Of a stretch of DNA of 64,000 nucleotides, positions 63,728 to 64,000 are shown in pieces; the first letter of the stretch is position 1; each line of letters starts with the position of its first letter. The notes below the pieces were generated by a model. The model was not told where the DNA came from. It did not search any database and worked only from the letters and a program-made list of their open reading frames with translations. Both the position numbers and the translations under genes were made by a program. Source of the stretch: Blautia hominis (GTDB taxonomy: Bacteria; Bacillota; Clostridia; Lachnospirales; Lachnospiraceae); NCBI GenBank assembly GCA_002270465.1, contig NQOF01000009.1:1-64000 (forward strand), in the 5' to 3' direction.

Positions 63728-64000
63728 ATGAAACAATTTGACTGGGACAGAGGTTTTTCTCTGGACTTTGATCTGATCACAGGCTTTTCAAAAACGGCCC
63801 AGACAACAAAACGCTATTTATCATCCATGTCCGGTATGTTCTGCAGCCAAAGCGCAGTTGACCTGGTACTCCAAAAGGAGGATCCTCTGATTTATGAATT
63901 TTATGAACTTGACTGTCCCCCGCGGCAGGGAGATCTGGCGTTTGGCACCACAATTTTATATCCCGGCAAAATCGGCAGGGAGTATTTTATGACAAAAGGA
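63728..64000 (+). CDS. Cupin-type glucose-6-phosphate isomerase-like protein (5' part)
   Basis: 91 codons before the window end, so the gene is partial. The ATG at 63728 follows gggggaat, 12 bp after the AroE-like stop. The end of the visible part, FGTTILYPGKIGREYFMTKG, matches the start of the cupin metal site of archaeal/bacterial cPGI (family GPI), whose histidines would follow just outside the window. It would interconvert a hexose phosphate pair. Confidence 0.8.
   Translation, partial: MKQFDWDRGFSLDFDLITGFSKTAQTTKRYLSSMSGMFCSQSAVDLVLQKEDPLIYEFYELDCPPRQGDLAFGTTILYPGKIGREYFMTKG

Overview
The window looks like a chromosomal segment of a gut Clostridia, most likely Lachnospiraceae (Blautia-like). 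This rests on gene content: amino-acid fermentation enzymes, cation symporters, many plant-glycan ABC systems without their own ATPase, AsnA, LarB, Shine-Dalgarno-rich starts and intrinsic terminators. The genus is a guess. About two thirds of the genes are on the minus strand. I see no rRNA, tRNA, CRISPR array, phage gene or transposase.

Region 1 (1-5.4 kb): a 28-bp tandem array and a 210-bp palindromic element, then two paralogous secreted NlpC/P60 peptidoglycan hydrolases whose promoters share an operator-like site, and a sodium:solute symporter. Region 2 (5.5-9.7 kb): ACT-domain protein, IorB, IorA and PaaK, an arylpyruvate/aryl-CoA fermentation cluster. Region 3 (9.9-19.1 kb): PsiE-like membrane protein, an AlbA_2/Schlafen-type ATP-binding regulator, an APC permease with a HisD-family dehydrogenase, a divergent MerR protein fused to an RlmA-like zinc-ribbon/methyltransferase-like module, a truncated XRE regulator, and an M18 aminopeptidase. 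Region 4 (19.2-24.5 kb): a three-subunit molybdenum hydroxylase with an APC permease, preceded by a promoter, a structured leader and an intrinsic terminator (candidate riboswitch or attenuator). Region 5 (24.6-31.0 kb): a 65-bp tandem repeat, two MATE pumps, an SH3 lipoprotein, orphan LarB and AsnA.

Region 6 (31.2-48.1 kb) is a plant cell-wall locus: two GH51 arabinofuranosidases, an exported GH43 lipoprotein, a cytosolic GH43, a GH105 unsaturated glucuronyl/rhamnogalacturonyl hydrolase, a Gfo/Idh oxidoreductase, and two binding-protein/permease sets lacking ATPases. An ArsR-type regulator sits among them. The likely scheme is import of arabino-oligosaccharides and unsaturated pectic disaccharides followed by cytosolic cleavage. 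Region 7 (48.5-64 kb) is a second sugar-catabolic locus: two HutC-type GntR regulators, two DeoR regulators, two FGGY kinases, two MDR dehydrogenases, a Gfo/Idh enzyme, an SMP-30 lactonase-like protein, a GH4 glycosidase with a CHGH signature, a fucose/arabinose-isomerase-like protein, an AroE-like dehydrogenase and a cupin phosphoglucose isomerase cut by the window end. Its substrate is not clear and the gene set does not match a pathway I recognise.

The most notable non-coding finding is a family of about 133-143-bp MITE-like elements with terminal inverted repeats and 8-bp target duplications. Four fairly complete copies are present, and one has rewritten the C-terminus of a MATE pump. Promoter and operator predictions come from reading the sequence by eye; all family assignments come from motif recognition without database searches.
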